Notes under the pieces: generated by a model | Told to the model about the DNA's origin: nothing | Databases searched by the model: none | The model's input: the letters and a program-made list of their open reading frames with translations, nothing else | Position numbers and translations under genes: made by a program | Part shown: one piece after another, positions 7,878-16,524 of the stretch | Numbering within the stretch: the first letter of the stretch is position 1 | Layout: each line of letters starts with the position of its first letter | From: Leclercia sp. 29361 | GTDB taxonomy: Bacteria > Pseudomonadota > Gammaproteobacteria > Enterobacterales > Enterobacteriaceae | Assembly: GCF_011290365.1 (NCBI RefSeq) | Contig: NZ_CP049786.1 | Span: 3,410,001-3,474,000, forward strand | DNA length: 64,000 bases | Direction of reading: 5' to 3'

Positions 7878-9238
7878 TATTCAGGTGCCTCCATGGTAAG
7901 GATTTCGCTTTGTGCGCCGTTACCCTGGAATGCAGGGTTCAGCCCGGTGCTGGTCTGGCATTGCGAGAACATATCGTTCAGCGCTTCGGGAGCCAGAGAG
8001 TTGATCGCCGCTTCGGTCATGAACGGGAACTTGGCTTTCACCGCCTGGCGCTTCTCGGCGGTGTCTTTCTCCGCATTGGCCTGCAGCTGAGTTTCCAGGT
8101 GGCTGATTTTGTCGGTCAGCGGAGTGAGAGCGGCGTTTACCGCTGCAGTAATGGCATCAGTATTCACCTGAGCGCCAGCCGGGTCGCCGCCACCGGCTTT
8201 CTTCTGCATCTGCTGGTTGTAGGCATCCCAGACTTGATCGTCGGTCAGCCCCTCGGTTGTTACGCCTGCGGCATTGAGCGCGGCGATCATCTTCTGTTTC
8301 ATCGGGTTTTGTTCTCCGTTGGTTTTGACTTCGTACTCAGTGGGTTTGCGCACGACTTCGATGGGCTCACCGACCAGCGTTACCGCGTTGTCATCGATGA
8401 GGTATTTCTGCTGGAAGAGTTTCGAGCCCTCTTCGTAGATGAATTTGTCCGGCCAGACGGTCACCACATAGCGATAAGCGTCACTGCCAGACGGGGCGCG
8501 GATAGCCTCACGCAGCATCTGGTAGATTTCGTCGAATGATGCGTCGGAGTTGTGGGTGAGGAAAAACTTCACCTTGTTCACCAGACCGTCCTTGAGACTG
8601 TTCGCCGCATCGATGAGATTGGCAGTTTCGACCTCCCCTTCCTGCCCGTCAGCGTTCACGAACATGCCAACGCCCTCTTCCGGCGTTCCGGCCCCCGGCT
8701 CATCCAGCAGGATGGCGATATGGTCGAACTGCATGTTGCGGGCGATCCAGGTGTACTTCTTCTCCTTCGACTCGCCCGATTTCTTCTCTTTGTTGGTGAG
8801 CAGCCCGGTTGAGAGGTGAATCGGGTCGGTGTTGGTACCAGCGATCATCTCGTCGAGGCGGTTAATCAGGCGCTTGCCATCAGGTTTCGTCTCAGCAACA
8901 GCTTTGTTGATGTAAACGTCCATGACGACCTGATCGCCTGACTTACTGACGTTCTGCGCCCAGGCACCAACGTGATAAGCGTTGATGGCGCGCGGGTCAT
9001 TGGCGCTGACATACTTGCCATCTACCATCGGGTGCGGCAGAGGCATCAGCTTGCCTTCCATCGTCTGGTAGCTGTTGTTAATCTCCTCCGCCGGGTACAG
9101 GCCGCCATTCATCACGATGTCATCGACGATCGGAACCGCACCACGAATGACGTAGTGTTCCTGGCCGTTGATGGTGGTCGTTGAGATGTTGGAGGCGTTA
9201 ATGGCGAGGGATTTAACGTGGATGCTGGATAGCTTCAC
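7877..9238 (-). CDS. DUF2213 prohead protease fused to scaffold-like region
   Basis: 453 residues. The N-terminal half matches the DUF2213 pattern seen in phage head genes: IRGAVPIVDDIVMNGGLYPA, then LMPLPHPMVDGKYVSANDPR, and later FDHIAILLDEPGAGTPEEGV; this family is taken to be a prohead protease. The C-terminal ~170 residues are helical and rich in Ala/Gln/Lys (MKQKMIAALNAAGVTTEGLT, then a coiled-coil-like ISHLETQLQANAEK), as in scaffolding domains. A protease-scaffold fusion directly upstream of the decoration and capsid genes is the expected arrangement. Likely self-removing during capsid maturation. Confidence 0.75.
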   Translation of the reverse strand: MKLSSIHVKSLAINASNISTTTINGQEHYVIRGAVPIVDDIVMNGGLYPAEEINNSYQTMEGKLMPLPHPMVDGKYVSANDPRAINAYHVGAWAQNVSKSGDQVVMDVYINKAVAETKPDGKRLINRLDEMIAGTNTDPIHLSTGLLTNKEKKSGESKEKKYTWIARNMQFDHIAILLDEPGAGTPEEGVGMFVNADGQEGEVETANLIDAANSLKDGLVNKVKFFLTHNSDASFDEIYQMLREAIRAPSGSDAYRYVVTVWPDKFIYEEGSKLFQQKYLIDDNAVTLVGEPIEVVRKPTEYEVKTNGEQNPMKQKMIAALNAAGVTTEGLTDDQVWDAYNQQMQKKAGGGDPAGAQVNTDAITAAVNAALTPLTDKISHLETQLQANAEKDTAEKRQAVKAKFPFMTEAAINSLAPEALNDMFSQCQTSTGLNPAFQGNGAQSEILTMEAPE

Positions 9239-9315
9239 GATTATTCCTCAGGTTTCTTGATCGCTTAATCAGCGGGCAGTAATTTGTTTAAACCGAACAC
9301 TTATGGAGGATTGCA

Positions 9316-9516
9316 ATGGCTTTATTTAAGGTTACTTATCAGGTTAATGGGGATCCAACCTTCAGGGACGTCAATGTCAGTAGCGATAAAGAATTAACCA
9401 CATTTGATGATGAGGTTATTGAGGCAGCGATGCGTGATTCTGTTCATTACACCCCGGCATCAAGCGCAACATCCATTAATGGACTGAGAGTGGTAATGGT
9501 TACCCCAATCAAGTAG
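9316..9516 (+). CDS. small plus-strand accessory gene in late operon
   Basis: 66 residues, with GGAGG seven bases before the ATG. It runs against the surrounding minus-strand head genes and its 3' end overlaps the stop region of the head morphogenesis gene (9509). The protein (MALFKVTYQVNGDPTFRDVN, ending RVVMVTPIK) is short and soluble, with no family I know. It is more AT-rich than its neighbours. Opposite orientation and composition fit an independently transcribed cargo gene (moron). Confidence 0.6.
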   Translation: MALFKVTYQVNGDPTFRDVNVSSDKELTTFDDEVIEAAMRDSVHYTPASSATSINGLRVVMVTPIK

Positions 9517-10429
9517 TCCCCTTCCAAAGCTGGCGCTCTTTCGCCAGCTTATCAGCCAACCCTTCATTAAAGATGCTGCCGTCGTCACTGAGCAGCACCG
9601 GGATCTGGCTGCAGTAGCAGTTGTACCGGTTCCCGTTTACGGCGTAGAAGTCGCGCACCTCTTCGGTGGTGTACACCCTGCCGTGACGGCTGGCGTGCCA
9701 GCTGCGGGTTGTGGGCTTGAGCGCTGACAGCCACAGCAGGCCGGTATTCAGCCCCAGCCGGTCAGCAGCCCACTCCGTTTCGTTCCACTGAGCCTGCCGC
9801 AGCGCGCCGACCTGCTCGGTCTGGGCAATTGCCTTGGCTCTGGACATGCTCACGTCCAGCCTTTTGCTGATGACCGAAGCTGTTTCTCTTGGTGATACCC
9901 CGCGCGCCACCGCATCGGTGATGATGCCTGTCAGGTCAGCCCGGGCGGCATCGCTGATCGCCTTCCAGTCGCTGAATGTCGTCAGCCTGGCGGAGGCGAT
10001 CTGGTTTTGATAACCGGGACTGCTTAAAAGCTGCTGTAGTGTCGTCTGGCTGGAGTAATACGGCGATTGTTGCGAGAGGTTATTGAAGGCCTCCAGCGTG
10101 CCGCGCTGCGCCTCAGCGACGATGTAATCCATCGCCCACTGATTGTTCTCACCACCGTCCAGCAGATAGTCATCAAGGATGCCCTGCACCGCCTCCAGCA
10201 GCTCCGCCAGCTCCTGCGGGGTCATGTCGTAGATGAACTTTCCGGCGTTGACCCGGTAGAGTCTCGGATCCTCGCCGTTGACGTGGCACAGGAAGTGCCA
10301 GTTGTGGCTGTTAACCTCTCGTTCTCGCCCGGTCAGGCGCTGGTCGAACAGGGCTTTCAGGGCTGACTTAATCGCGTAATACCGGTCCTCTATATTGCGC
10401 TCCATCCTGCTGACTGGCTTACGCGACAT
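9509..10429 (-). CDS. phage head morphogenesis protein (SPP1 gp7 / Mu gpF type)
   Basis: 306 residues from the ATG at 10429; an open frame continues upstream to 10519 inside the portal gene, so the start is uncertain and the ribosome binding site is weak. The C-terminal half has the Mu F-like pattern: RAKAIAQTEQVGALRQAQW, then LNTGLLWLSALKPTTRSWHA, SRHGRVYTTEEV and NRYNCYCSQIPVL. These minor head proteins enter the capsid with the portal in SPP1. It directly follows the portal gene, as in many siphophages. Confidence 0.8.
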   Translation of the reverse strand: MSRKPVSRMERNIEDRYYAIKSALKALFDQRLTGREREVNSHNWHFLCHVNGEDPRLYRVNAGKFIYDMTPQELAELLEAVQGILDDYLLDGGENNQWAMDYIVAEAQRGTLEAFNNLSQQSPYYSSQTTLQQLLSSPGYQNQIASARLTTFSDWKAISDAARADLTGIITDAVARGVSPRETASVISKRLDVSMSRAKAIAQTEQVGALRQAQWNETEWAADRLGLNTGLLWLSALKPTTRSWHASRHGRVYTTEEVRDFYAVNGNRYNCYCSQIPVLLSDDGSIFNEGLADKLAKERQLWKGTT

Positions 10430-10436
10430 CGTGGGG

Positions 10437-11885
10437 TCAACTTTCGACCGTGGTATTACCGGACTCTTCGGCTTCTGATTCTGGGTCGGCCAGTGGGTCA
10501 GGCTTTGGCTTATTGCCATCTGGCTTCACCTCGTCATCAAGTTCTGGCAGGGCCTGTAGCTCGCCTGCCGCGCGTATCTCGTTTTCCGTGATAGCCGAGC
10601 GGCCAAATGCGTTTGTCGATTTAACGGCAACGTCAGCCAGCTTATCCATGTTGGCAATCTTCTCTGCCTGACTCGGAGCCAGCAGATCGGACCATCCTAC
10701 GGTGACTTCTTCGCCGCTGGCAGGAGGGATAAACCCCAGCGTCCAGAAGCGGGTAACCACCTCAGTGATGACGTCTGTCAGGAAGCCATTGCGTCGGCTC
10801 ATACGGGTTTTGGCCCAGTCCTTAGCATCTTCCGTGCTGGCCCGTTCGCCAGTCTGCATACCCACCAGCACTTTCACCGGGATCGGCAAGGTGGCGCAGA
10901 ACTCATTGAGCGCAGTCCGCCAGGTTGGCTCCGGGTCGGCAACGGCCACGGAAAGCACGCTGGTATCACCCTCCTGCATGATGACGGCGCTGTCTGTGCT
11001 GTCATTCAGGCGGCGAACCTGGTCATCCATCCCTTCTGAGAGTTGCGCCTCGCTAACGCCCAGCGCCCTTGCCAGCTGCGCAAAGCTTGTTTTGGCGCTG
11101 AAGTTGAAGTTGAGCTGCCGGCTGGCGTTCTTCAGGAACCCCTCAGCAGCACCACCAGACACCTTTTCGAGGTCCAGCAGCTTGTTGAAGCCCTCTTCCA
11201 GCAGCGACTCGCCGGAATCAAGCCGTCCGTCATCCGAGCCTTCAGCCAGGATAATGACGCGATCGGGATGAACGTTGATGATTCGCCCGGGCTGGCCGCT
11301 GCGCTGCTGCTGTACCGGAATTTCGGTAAACGAGTACATGCTGACAGCGCCATAGTCCTCGCTGTTCTGGTCCTCGTTATAACTGACCGGGTCGAGCTGG
11401 GCCTCCCAGACCGGGATTAGCCGGACGAGCGCCCTTTCCTGCAGCCTGCCGACCATCGCCTTATCGACAGGATCCCACCATGGCTTACTGTCTTTAACCT
11501 GGATGAGCAGCGCTGAGTAACGGCCCACGAGGTTACGTTTGTCAGCGCCCTTAATCTGCTTCCAGCAGCGCTTAAGCAGTTTGTTGACCCGCTTATCCCA
11601 TGCTGTCTGCCGGGTGGCGTCCTTCGTCTGATCGCCTTCGTAAACTTCCGGGTAATCCTCCCAGCAACCGTCAACCATGCGCGTCACTGCGGCGCCGGCG
11701 ATAGCATTGCGGCGGTACGCCCGGTAGAAGTCATCGAAGCAGAGATCCTGCGGGTATCCGAATTCCTGATACAGACGTTTACGCTTGGTATTACTGGTGC
11801 CATTGAACAGTGCGTTGACGTAACGCATCCGCTCGCGGTCGATGCTGGCGTTCGTGGCGAGTTGTTTATTTTCGCTTTCGTTCAC
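10437..11885 (-). CDS. phage portal protein (DUF1073 type)
   Basis: 482 residues. The DUF1073 portal family signature region is visible (RMRYVNALFNGTSNTKRKRL, YRRNAIAGAAVTRMVDGCWE) with RYSALLIQV and later KVLVGMQTGERASTEDAKDW. It forms the dodecameric DNA channel of the head. It lies 12 bp downstream of the terminase large subunit gene and just before the minor head gene. The acidic C-terminal tail (PDPLADPESEAEESGNTT) is typical. Some databases attach an anti-CBASS Acb1 name to this N-terminal family; the synteny here argues for portal. Confidence 0.82.
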   Translation of the reverse strand: MNESENKQLATNASIDRERMRYVNALFNGTSNTKRKRLYQEFGYPQDLCFDDFYRAYRRNAIAGAAVTRMVDGCWEDYPEVYEGDQTKDATRQTAWDKRVNKLLKRCWKQIKGADKRNLVGRYSALLIQVKDSKPWWDPVDKAMVGRLQERALVRLIPVWEAQLDPVSYNEDQNSEDYGAVSMYSFTEIPVQQQRSGQPGRIINVHPDRVIILAEGSDDGRLDSGESLLEEGFNKLLDLEKVSGGAAEGFLKNASRQLNFNFSAKTSFAQLARALGVSEAQLSEGMDDQVRRLNDSTDSAVIMQEGDTSVLSVAVADPEPTWRTALNEFCATLPIPVKVLVGMQTGERASTEDAKDWAKTRMSRRNGFLTDVITEVVTRFWTLGFIPPASGEEVTVGWSDLLAPSQAEKIANMDKLADVAVKSTNAFGRSAITENEIRAAGELQALPELDDEVKPDGNKPKPDPLADPESEAEESGNTTVES

Positions 11886-11896
11886 GGTGTCCTCCG

Positions 11897-13369
11897 TCAG
11901 CGCGAGCGCACCAACATGCCGGTTGATTGTGGTTCTGATAATTCGGTGAGCGCGTATACCGCGGCATCAAGCCGGTCAGGTGATTTCTTCGCAGTGGATG
12001 GCACGTACTCCATGAACTGGTTCTCGATCTCGTAGAGGCTGCCACGGTGAGCTACCCGGCCCTGCGCATACAGCGCGGAGATGGGCTCTGCACGCGCGTA
12101 TTTGCCCTTACTGGCATGCACGCGGATGATGCGGCCGCCGAACCCGGCATTGCGCAGCGTGTCCTCCGCCATATCGCCGCCCTGGTTGGTTTCGATGACG
12201 ATCGCATCAGCTTCGTGCTGCTCATAGGCTTCAATGGCTTTGGTAGCCCAGCCGTTTGGTGAGTATTTCCCGCTGTAATCCGCATCGAGGCTGTATTGCC
12301 GCTCATCGCCGGTACCGTAAACACTGGCGACGGCAATGCCTGATTCGTCACTCTCTTCGCTGTTTGTCGCCTGCGGGTCGATTGCCACGATCGTACGGGC
12401 CAGTTCCTGGGTGATCCGCATCGCGTGTGCGGCGCTGATCATCTCCTCGTTCCACAGCGCGCCCTCCGCATTGAAGCGTTTCGGGTTCTGCATGTACTGG
12501 GCTTCGGCTGTTCGCCGGTGAGAGAACAGCGATACGCGGTGCGATTCGTTGTGCTTAAACGGCCATAACCAGCCATCAGGCAGGCCGTGGTCAATCGGGA
12601 TTGCGTGGGTGTTTTCCGGATACTGGTCGGCGTATGACTGGCTGTTGTTGATCAGCACTGGTAAATTCAGGTGGTGCCACTTCTCACCGCTGCCGCCCCG
12701 CAACAGGTAACCGCTCAGGTCGTGGTAGTGAATGCGTTGCATGATGACAATCATCGGCGTCGTCTCGATCGCCAGTCGTGATTTGATTGTCTCGTTAAAG
12801 CGGCTGTTGACGCCGTCGCGGACGATCTCCGAGTAAGCGTCATCCGGCTTAACCGGGTCATCGATAATCAGAGCGCCCTGCCAGCCTGGCTCCATGTGTC
12901 CGGCACGAAAGCCGGTAACCTGCCCGGCAGCTGATGACGCATAAACGCCGCCACCGTGCTCAGTCCACCACATCGCCTTGCTGTCAGCGTCATCGCGAAG
13001 CGACATCGGCCACATCGACTGATACGCCTGCGACTTAATCATTCCGCGCGCAGTTGAGGAGTTCAGCAGTGCCAGATTGTGCGAATATGACAGGTGCATG
13101 AATCGGGCCCGGCAGTTTAGCGCCAGCCCCCGGCCCATCATATTGATAGTCGCCAGTTCCGTCTTCGTGTACCCAGGCGGAACGTTGATGATCAGGCGCG
13201 TAATCTCACCATCGATAACGCGGTCCAACGTCTGCTGAATCACCTTGTGGTGAGGAGCGATAATCATCTTGCCGCCGGTTCGCTGCTTGAAGAAGTAGCG
13301 CGCGTAATACAGTCCGTCCTCTTCACACTCAACCCGGCGGGCAAATGTCTTTTGCTCAGCAGTCGTCAT
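11897..13369 (-). CDS. terminase large subunit
   Basis: 490 residues. The ATPase domain has a Walker A-like loop VPPGYTKTE (residues ~64-72) and Walker B ALIIDDP (~175). The nuclease domain has AIDPQ, VIETNQGGD and the late SPDRLDAAVYAL motif, all acidic residues expected of the RNase H-like fold. It is the packaging motor and cuts concatemeric DNA. The start overlaps the small subunit gene by 14 bases. Full length and intact. Confidence 0.93.
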   Translation of the reverse strand: MTTAEQKTFARRVECEEDGLYYARYFFKQRTGGKMIIAPHHKVIQQTLDRVIDGEITRLIINVPPGYTKTELATINMMGRGLALNCRARFMHLSYSHNLALLNSSTARGMIKSQAYQSMWPMSLRDDADSKAMWWTEHGGGVYASSAAGQVTGFRAGHMEPGWQGALIIDDPVKPDDAYSEIVRDGVNSRFNETIKSRLAIETTPMIVIMQRIHYHDLSGYLLRGGSGEKWHHLNLPVLINNSQSYADQYPENTHAIPIDHGLPDGWLWPFKHNESHRVSLFSHRRTAEAQYMQNPKRFNAEGALWNEEMISAAHAMRITQELARTIVAIDPQATNSEESDESGIAVASVYGTGDERQYSLDADYSGKYSPNGWATKAIEAYEQHEADAIVIETNQGGDMAEDTLRNAGFGGRIIRVHASKGKYARAEPISALYAQGRVAHRGSLYEIENQFMEYVPSTAKKSPDRLDAAVYALTELSEPQSTGMLVRSR

Positions 13370-13928
13370 CCTCCATCATCTCCTGCCGTGCAGCCTTGTA
13401 TTCTTCTTTGGTCAGCGTCACCATTTCGATCGGGCCGCCGTTCTTGCCTGTATGCTCATGCGTCGCCTGTTCTTTGAAAGCCATCACATCAATGTGCTTT
13501 CCGAGCAGCTCGAGGTTTTTAACTTTGTCCGGCCACTTAATTTTCTTAAGCAGCCCGACCATCTCGCGCTCTTCCCCGCGACCCTCGAACATTTCGGCCA
13601 CATCAAAGCCGCTAAGGTAACGACGCCATGATGAAGGCCACTCGCTTACCGGCCTCAGGCTCATGTCATCTTTGAGGATGTCGAGCACGTCCATCTGGTC
13701 AATCTCAACGAGCCGATTCAGGACGTATGTCGCATTTATGCCAACCAGATCATTGCGCTGCGCTTTCAGTTCGGCAATTCTGGATTGGATGTCAGGTTTT
13801 GACAGGTTTTCGGACGCAGTGCGGTTAGCTGTCTTTGCGCTGTACCCCGCCCGAATAGCCGCTTGCGTGGCGTTTAAATCGATGAGGTACTCGCGACAGA
13901 ACATTTCTTGCTTGTCGGTGAGTGCCAT
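13356..13928 (-). CDS. terminase small subunit
   Basis: 190 residues from the ATG at 13928. The N-terminus is the Terminase_2 helix-turn-helix region: MALTDKQEMFCREYLIDLNA, then TQAAIRAGYSAKTANRTASE and LSKPDIQSRIAEL. It recognises the packaging site and recruits the large subunit. It heads the packaging and head gene run on the minus strand. Confidence 0.92.
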   Translation of the reverse strand: MALTDKQEMFCREYLIDLNATQAAIRAGYSAKTANRTASENLSKPDIQSRIAELKAQRNDLVGINATYVLNRLVEIDQMDVLDILKDDMSLRPVSEWPSSWRRYLSGFDVAEMFEGRGEEREMVGLLKKIKWPDKVKNLELLGKHIDVMAFKEQATHEHTGKNGGPIEMVTLTKEEYKAARQEMMEDDDC

Positions 13929-13953
13929 GGCTTGCCTTATATGAGGAATCTTT

Positions 13954-14289
13954 ATGTCTACTGAGTCACTGTTAAGCACATTGATCAAATACGACCGTTT
14001 TCATGCCACCAATCAGATGGTGCCGGGAATAGCCCAACTCGCCGTTGATAAAGGTTATGAAAATCTCAGCGGGAAGCAAAAGCTCGTGCTTGAACCGTAT
14101 TTAACGCATGCTTGTGATGGCGTCACGGATCCAGGTGAGCATCATAATAACTGTCAACATATTCTTGAAGGTGATGAACTTGAGAGCGCCATTCAGAATG
14201 ACATGTATTACGGCGGTTTACTTTGTCCTTCCTGTGTAGATGAAAAGGAAGATTACCGACGCCGTTGGGAAGACATACAAAGCGAGTAG
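13954..14289 (+). CDS. plus-strand accessory phage protein with Cys pairs
   Basis: 111 residues, on the opposite strand to its neighbours and divergent from terS by 25 bp. Contains His and Cys residues (HACDGVTDPGEHHNNCQHI, later LLCPSCVD) that could bind zinc. It is AT-richer than the flanking head genes. Position between lysis-side genes and the terminase, with opposite orientation, suggests a moron expressed from the lysogen. No known family recognised. Confidence 0.65.
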   Translation: MSTESLLSTLIKYDRFHATNQMVPGIAQLAVDKGYENLSGKQKLVLEPYLTHACDGVTDPGEHHNNCQHILEGDELESAIQNDMYYGGLLCPSCVDEKEDYRRRWEDIQSE

Positions 14290-14291
14290 GT

Positions 14292-14498
14292 TCAACACAC
14301 CTCTGATTTCTTAGCCTTCAGATAATCAAAGGTCATGTCGAGAAGGAGAATGCGTAGCGCTTCTTCTTCTGATATGCGAGGGCTAAGCTCATTCAATCTG
14401 CGCTGCAGCTCATCAAGAACTTCGAGGGACCGCGCTACATGACCGCTCATATCAAGAGTTAAAGTGAATTCACCAACTGTCGTTTTCATGGTGGTCAT
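14292..14498 (-). CDS. small phage protein, helical
   Basis: 68 residues from MTTMKTTVGEF; the ATG at 14498 overlaps the stop of the upstream gene (ATGA). Predicted mostly helical in the second half (SLEVLDELQRRLNELSPRIS). Unknown function; it ends 3 bp from the convergent gene at 13954. Confidence 0.6.
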   Translation of the reverse strand: MTTMKTTVGEFTLTLDMSGHVARSLEVLDELQRRLNELSPRISEEEALRILLLDMTFDYLKAKKSEVC

Positions 14499-14695
14499 TC
14501 CTCTGGCTCTTTCTCTTCCGCCACCGGCACAAAGAGGAACTGTTCCACGCTGTCCGGGCGGAAGTAACGCCACTCACCCTCTTCAGTAGCAAGAGCCACG
14601 AAGCCATTGATGATTTCAGGCTGGCTGCGAGTCATCAGACCGGTGAAGGTTTCTTTCGAAGTGGTGGTGATGGTGATTCTGTAGGTGTCAGTCAT
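14495..14695 (-). CDS. small phage protein
   Basis: 66 residues starting MTDTYRITITTTSKETFTGL, a beta-rich little protein with an acidic end (EEKEPEE). It overlaps the next gene by 4 bases. No family recognised; the arrangement as a coupled pair supports expression. Confidence 0.6.
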   Translation of the reverse strand: MTDTYRITITTTSKETFTGLMTRSQPEIINGFVALATEEGEWRYFRPDSVEQFLFVPVAEEKEPEE

Positions 14696-14794
14696 GAACG
14701 CCTCTTTATCCTCTCAAGGGGATAGCAGGTGATTTATCCGCTGTAGGGGATATCCATTATCGAAGCCCCTCAGTGAAGAGCTTCTGTAATGCCT

Positions 14795-15037
14795 TTACGA
14801 TTCTTCCGAAGGGAACAGGATCAGGGTCTCCTTCGCTTCCTGAATGGCTTTAGTGGTACGGGCAACCAAACCGTTTTCGCTGGTTACGCGGTTGAGGTGC
14901 TGGATGAACAGCTGATACTTCAACTGGTCGTCTTCCACGAACTTGATAGCTTCTGCTGCTGCAGCGGTATCAAAGTTCACTGCCGATAACAGACCGAAAC
15001 GGATCTGCTGTGATGGGGTTAGTTCGGCGCTTGCCAT
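14795..15037 (-). CDS. small phage protein
   Basis: 80 residues from MASAELTPSQQ; the ATG at 15037 has AGGAG upstream, preferred over an upstream ATG. Largely alpha-helical (FDTAAAAEAIKFVEDDQLKY). Unknown function. It stands alone between the small coupled pair and the KilA-N gene. Confidence 0.6.
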   Translation of the reverse strand: MASAELTPSQQIRFGLLSAVNFDTAAAAEAIKFVEDDQLKYQLFIQHLNRVTSENGLVARTTKAIQEAKETLILFPSEES

Positions 15038-15149
15038 ATGTGCTCCTGTTGTGATGAAACCCATTATCAAGCCCACCCGCAGATGAGCTTTGGAATGGAA
15101 AGCCGTTGTGAAAGTGGCTCTCTTAGAGACGGGCTCAATTTTGAGCCGG

Positions 15150-15695
15150 TTACGCCGCTTCGTCTTTTTTTGGCAGGCCGGGAATGACTAACTGAATCTG
15201 CTCCTGCATGTGAATCCGTTCAGATTCAATACGGCGCTTTTCACCACCAACACCCCAACTATTCATAATTCGAGCCGCCGTACTGACGCGCTTGGTCTTA
15301 TGCTGATACTCCAACTCAAGCTTGTTGGCCTCAGCAAAGAGGGAAAGCTTGCCCATCACGACATCGCGGAAAGTCTGATAAACCTTCACCTCGAAAGATG
15401 CCGAAAGCCATGCAGCATACTTTAGGGCGATCAACTCATGCGCCCACGTCCCGCGATTAGCTCCACCATGGATAACATCAAGTATCTGATTTTTCTCCAA
15501 AGTGTCTTTTAGCACTTTGGAAACTTCATCGACAAAAGCCTGCACTCCGTCAGCACCGATAAACTGACTAGGCACCTGCCACTTCTTCGCAAGTCCACCG
15601 GCCATTGCGGCTCGGTGCATATCGTTCAGGTTATAGGTGCCGTGCTCATTACTTCTGACGTGAACATTTTCGATAACAATGCTTGGGTGATTCAT
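15150..15695 (-). CDS. KilA-N domain protein
   Basis: 181 residues from MNHPSIVIENVHVRSNEHG. The N-terminal ~110 residues carry the KilA-N domain (LNDMHRAAMAGGLAKKWQVP, then GGANRGTWAHELIALKYAAWL, FEVKVYQTFRDVV), a DNA-binding fold found in phage antirepressors and regulators. The C-terminal part is helical with KRIESERIHMQEQIQLVIPG-like sequence of unknown role. It lies just after the lysis-cassette terminator, so it may have its own promoter in the ~135 bp upstream region, which contains the inverted pair GAGCCTG / CAGGCTC. Confidence 0.8.
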   Translation of the reverse strand: MNHPSIVIENVHVRSNEHGTYNLNDMHRAAMAGGLAKKWQVPSQFIGADGVQAFVDEVSKVLKDTLEKNQILDVIHGGANRGTWAHELIALKYAAWLSASFEVKVYQTFRDVVMGKLSLFAEANKLELEYQHKTKRVSTAARIMNSWGVGGEKRRIESERIHMQEQIQLVIPGLPKKDEAA

Positions 15696-15831
15696 AGCGT
15701 CTTTACCTTTTAGAAAGTGAGCCTGTCTCACAGAAAAGCCGCCCGAGAGAGGTCGCCACCTATAACGGCTGTTCTCAGGCTCGCTTACTGAAAGGCTCTC
15801 GTGATGGAATGCGCGTGAGATGCGCGGGCAT

Positions 15832-15856
15832 AAAAAAGCCCCGCTAATGCGAGGCT
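15832..15856 (-). terminator. terminator after lysis cassette
   Basis: On the minus strand the stem AGCCTCGC / GCGGGGCT with loop ATTA is followed by six T. It lies about 50 bp past the Rz1 stop and upstream of the KilA-N gene. Confidence 0.75.
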
Positions 15857-15905
15857 CAGTTATTTCTCTATGCTTAAAGTCCAGAGGAGAGACTGTGCCA
15901 GAGCC

Positions 15906-16208
15906 TCAGGGATGAGGTTCTTTGTCCTGCGACTGGATCTTGCGTATTGCTGTCCTGTCGATATTGCACTGCCCGACGATCCCATATAGCTCCGCGTTCA
16001 TTGCAACGCTGTCGCCATACGATGGGTTATCGGGCAGATCCGGCACATCAATGCGGGACGTTAGCTCTGCCGGCAGGTTGAGGACCGGCGTCTTTACCAC
16101 CCGGTATTCCACGGGCGGCTTCTGCTGCGGCGCGCAACCGCTCAACAGCTGCATCAGGAACAGGAGCGACAGCGCACTTATCTGCTGCCAGGTAACGCTT
16201 AATCTCAC
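15906..16208 (-). CDS. Rz1-like outer-membrane spanin lipoprotein
   Basis: About 100 residues from a GTG at 16208; the frame stays open further upstream within Rz, so the start is tentative. It overlaps the Rz gene in another frame, the hallmark nested Rz/Rz1 arrangement. Hydrophobic signal LSLLFLMQLLSGC ends in a lipobox with Cys, followed by a Pro-rich mature part (APQQKPPVEYRVVKTPVLNL). It would pair with the inner-membrane Rz protein to fuse the two membranes at lysis. Confidence 0.78.
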   Translation of the reverse strand: MRLSVTWQQISALSLLFLMQLLSGCAPQQKPPVEYRVVKTPVLNLPAELTSRIDVPDLPDNPSYGDSVAMNAELYGIVGQCNIDRTAIRKIQSQDKEPHP

Positions 16209-16524
16209 CCTGTAGCTTTCTGTTCTGCTGGGCGGCTTCTGCCCGTTGCTCTGCCACTTCCGACATGACAACGTTTTGCCTGTTGACCGCTCCTGCAAGT
16301 TCTTTAACGCTTCCCGCCAGATCGTCATTCTTCGCCCTCAGATCGTTAATCTGCACATCCTTGCTGTCGTTAAGCTGGGTAAGCCTTTCGTTCGTGGCAG
16401 TAAGCTGGTAGTTGCGCGCATTTAGCCCCCACAGGCAGATGGCAACAAGGATGATGAATGCGCATGGGATGAGGATGTGCGCGTTGTTTTTGAAAAAGCG
16501 GAATAAACTGATTAAACCGAACAT
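16048..16524 (-). CDS. Rz-like inner-membrane spanin
   Basis: 158 residues. An N-terminal membrane anchor (residues ~16-34, AHILIPCAFIILVAICLWGL) is followed by a long periplasmic coiled coil (LTATNERLTQLNDSKDVQIN ... AEQRAEAAQQNRKLQGEI). It overlaps the endolysin gene end by 13 bases and contains the start of Rz1 in a second frame. Third step of lysis. Confidence 0.85.
   Translation of the reverse strand: MFGLISLFRFFKNNAHILIPCAFIILVAICLWGLNARNYQLTATNERLTQLNDSKDVQINDLRAKNDDLAGSVKELAGAVNRQNVVMSEVAEQRAEAAQQNRKLQGEIKRYLAADKCAVAPVPDAAVERLRAAAEAARGIPGGKDAGPQPAGRANVPH

Noticed and set aside
10437..11885. Anti-CBASS nuclease Acb1
   Set aside because: The DUF1073 name invites this, but length and position after the terminase identify a portal protein.
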